This document shows, piece by piece, positions 11,763 through 12,877 of a DNA stretch of 12,877 nt. The notes beneath the pieces were generated by a model, which was given only the letters and a program-made list of their open reading frames with translations, ran no database searches and was not told the origin of the DNA. Numbering within the stretch: the first letter of the stretch is position 1; each line of letters starts with the position of its first letter. The DNA is from JBASRP01 sp044866075 (lineage in GTDB: Bacteria > Actinomycetota > AC-67): assembly GCA_044866075.1 (NCBI GenBank), contig JBIOTQ010000077.1:1-12877 (forward strand), in the 5' to 3' direction. The position numbers and the translations under genes are program-made.

Positions 11763-12877
11763 TCACGCGCCGGGCGCCGGCGGCGGCAGCACGGCCGGTG
11801 CCATGCGCTCCGCCGGCAGCTCGCCGGGCCACCTCTTCCGCTGCTTCGCCGAGAGCTTCTCCATCAGCGCGATCGCCGCGGGATCCTCGGATCCGGGTCG
11901 CACCGTGATCCATCCCGCGTCGACGAGCTCCTTGATCCATTCCGACCCGCGTTCGGTGCGCACGATCGTCAGCGTCCAGCCGTCGGACTGCCCGAGGCCA
12001 CCAGTCGAGATGTCGGCGTGCTCGGCGGCGAAATCCGGGCACAACTTGCAGCCCTCGCGCGTGAAGGCGTGCATCTCCTTCAGCGGGATGTCGACCTGCT
12101 CGCCCGTCGACCGGCGCCACAGGATGAATTTCCCCTTCACGTTGACCTTCGCAACGTCGGTGAGCGGGATACCCAGTTCGTTCTGCACCTTTCCGACCAT
12201 CGCGCCGTCGTACGTGAACGACTTCGAGCACAGCAGTCCGATCACTAGTCCGATGCGTCGCCGGTACTTCACGACGTTCCGCGCCGACAGCGTCCCGTTG
12301 ATCGATGCCTGGCAGCTCATCCCCACGAGCGCGAGGTTCTTCAGCCCCCGTTCCTCCGCTTGCTTCATCGCGAGCGGATTCGCGGCGTACGTGTAGCGGG
12401 ATCCGGCGGTCGCCAAGACTTCCTCGCGCGTCGTGACGACGCACGGCTCGGCGTCCCAGATCCGCTCCTCGGACACCTTGGACACCAGCGCGCCGTCGAT
12501 CTTCTGGTTCTCGAGTCCGTAGATCAGAAGCGCCGACACCAGCCCGCCGTCCTGTCCGGCCTCGAAGATCTTCTCGTCGTTCGCGCGCACCAGCAGGATG
12601 TCGCGATAGATACCGAAGAGCTCGTCCGGGTTGCGCGCGCGGCCGAACAGCGCCTCGTCGCACTCGACCTCCCACACGCGGAACCGCGGGCATGCCTTCG
12701 TGCAGATGTCGCAGCCGCGCTGTCCGTGGACGCAGTCGTCGAACGGCGTCGTTTCTTCGACGTTGAACGGGTGATACGAGGCGAGCTCGTACTCAAGAAC
12801 GTCCCGCGGGCAGGCCATGATGCACGCCGCGCACCCGGTACAGAGGTTGGTCTTGACGACCTCGTGGTAGAGCTCTT
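11763..12877 (-). CDS. FrhB/FpoF-type iron-sulfur oxidoreductase, partial at 5' end
   Basis: The gene runs off the right edge: 370 residues are visible and the true start lies outside. In-frame sequence before ATG 12818 reads NLCTGCAACIMACP, so that ATG is inside the first [4Fe-4S] motif (C12, C15, C18, C22 of the visible part). A second ferredoxin motif follows (C48, then GCDICTKACP at C55, C58, C62). Next come the FrhB N-terminal domain (RANDEKIFEAGQDGGLVSALL) and the FrhB C-terminal domain, with four cysteines (C188 in GMSCQA, C216 in LLCSKS, C276 and C279 in GCKLCPDF) suited to a third cluster, then STGGLGQSDGWT. This order is that of F420H2-oxidising or F420-reducing subunits (FrhB, FpoF). 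It likely passes electrons between F420 or another flavin-type cofactor and ferredoxin. The C-terminus ends in a Pro-rich tail. The hydrolase follows 27 bases downstream. The exact partner is unknown. Confidence 0.9.
   Translation of the reverse strand, partial: ELYHEVVKTNLCTGCAACIMACPRDVLEYELASYHPFNVEETTPFDDCVHGQRGCDICTKACPRFRVWEVECDEALFGRARNPDELFGIYRDILLVRANDEKIFEAGQDGGLVSALLIYGLENQKIDGALVSKVSEERIWDAEPCVVTTREEVLATAGSRYTYAANPLAMKQAEERGLKNLALVGMSCQASINGTLSARNVVKYRRRIGLVIGLLCSKSFTYDGAMVGKVQNELGIPLTDVAKVNVKGKFILWRRSTGEQVDIPLKEMHAFTREGCKLCPDFAAEHADISTGGLGQSDGWTLTIVRTERGSEWIKELVDAGWITVRPGSEDPAAIALMEKLSAKQRKRWPGELPAERMAPAVLPPPAPGA

Overview
The window is a gene-dense stretch (roughly two-thirds G+C by eye) of a bacterial chromosome, most likely from an uncultured or poorly known member of the Actinomycetota. 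The reasons are a seven-iron FdxA ferredoxin of the actinobacterial type, a small protein resembling the N-terminal domain of the mycobacterial Rv0428c acetyltransferase family, frequent GTG starts, and several genes whose -10 box sits 6-8 bases before the start codon, as in leaderless transcription. The phylum is an inference; no rRNA marker is present. I see no mobile element, CRISPR array, tRNA or rRNA, and no gap above 300 bases lacks a gene.

Layout. Bases 40-1521 carry ispH (isoprenoid synthesis) with a clear intrinsic terminator, then a two-gene unit of small membrane proteins (88 and 51 aa), the second previously uncalled. A GC hairpin at 1541-1570 separates them from a minus-strand pair: a pterin-4a-carbinolamine dehydratase-like gene and a DUF6941-like gene, joined by TGATG. 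An alpha/beta hydrolase (2321-3121) starts divergently from that pair.

Bases 3123-6992 hold the most pathway-like cluster. On the minus strand a luciferase-like flavin monooxygenase is followed by an alpha/beta hydrolase with a GTGA overlap. Divergent to them is a zinc-dependent medium-chain alcohol dehydrogenase with a good promoter and Shine-Dalgarno, and convergent to that is another alpha/beta hydrolase. An alcohol-to-ketone-to-ester-to-acid route would fit these enzyme classes, but this is inference.

Bases 7083-9787 contain cysS, a half-length TauE/SafE-type membrane protein divergent from it, and a minus-strand pair made of a COG2945-type alpha/beta hydrolase and the 72-aa Rv0428c-N-like protein. 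Bases 9815-12877 contain fdxA, a double zinc-ribbon membrane-anchored protein behind a palindrome-rich promoter region, another alpha/beta hydrolase, and, running off the right edge, an iron-sulfur FrhB/FpoF-type F420-linked oxidoreductase whose visible internal ATG is not the true start.

Overall this is core metabolism (ispH, cysS, fdxA) interleaved with redox enzymes and five separate alpha/beta hydrolases. I do not see a convincing defence system or other clearly new multi-gene machine. The points most worth checking are the monooxygenase/hydrolase/dehydrogenase cluster, the FrhB-like gene with its ferredoxin, the small membrane-protein operon, and the leaderless starts.
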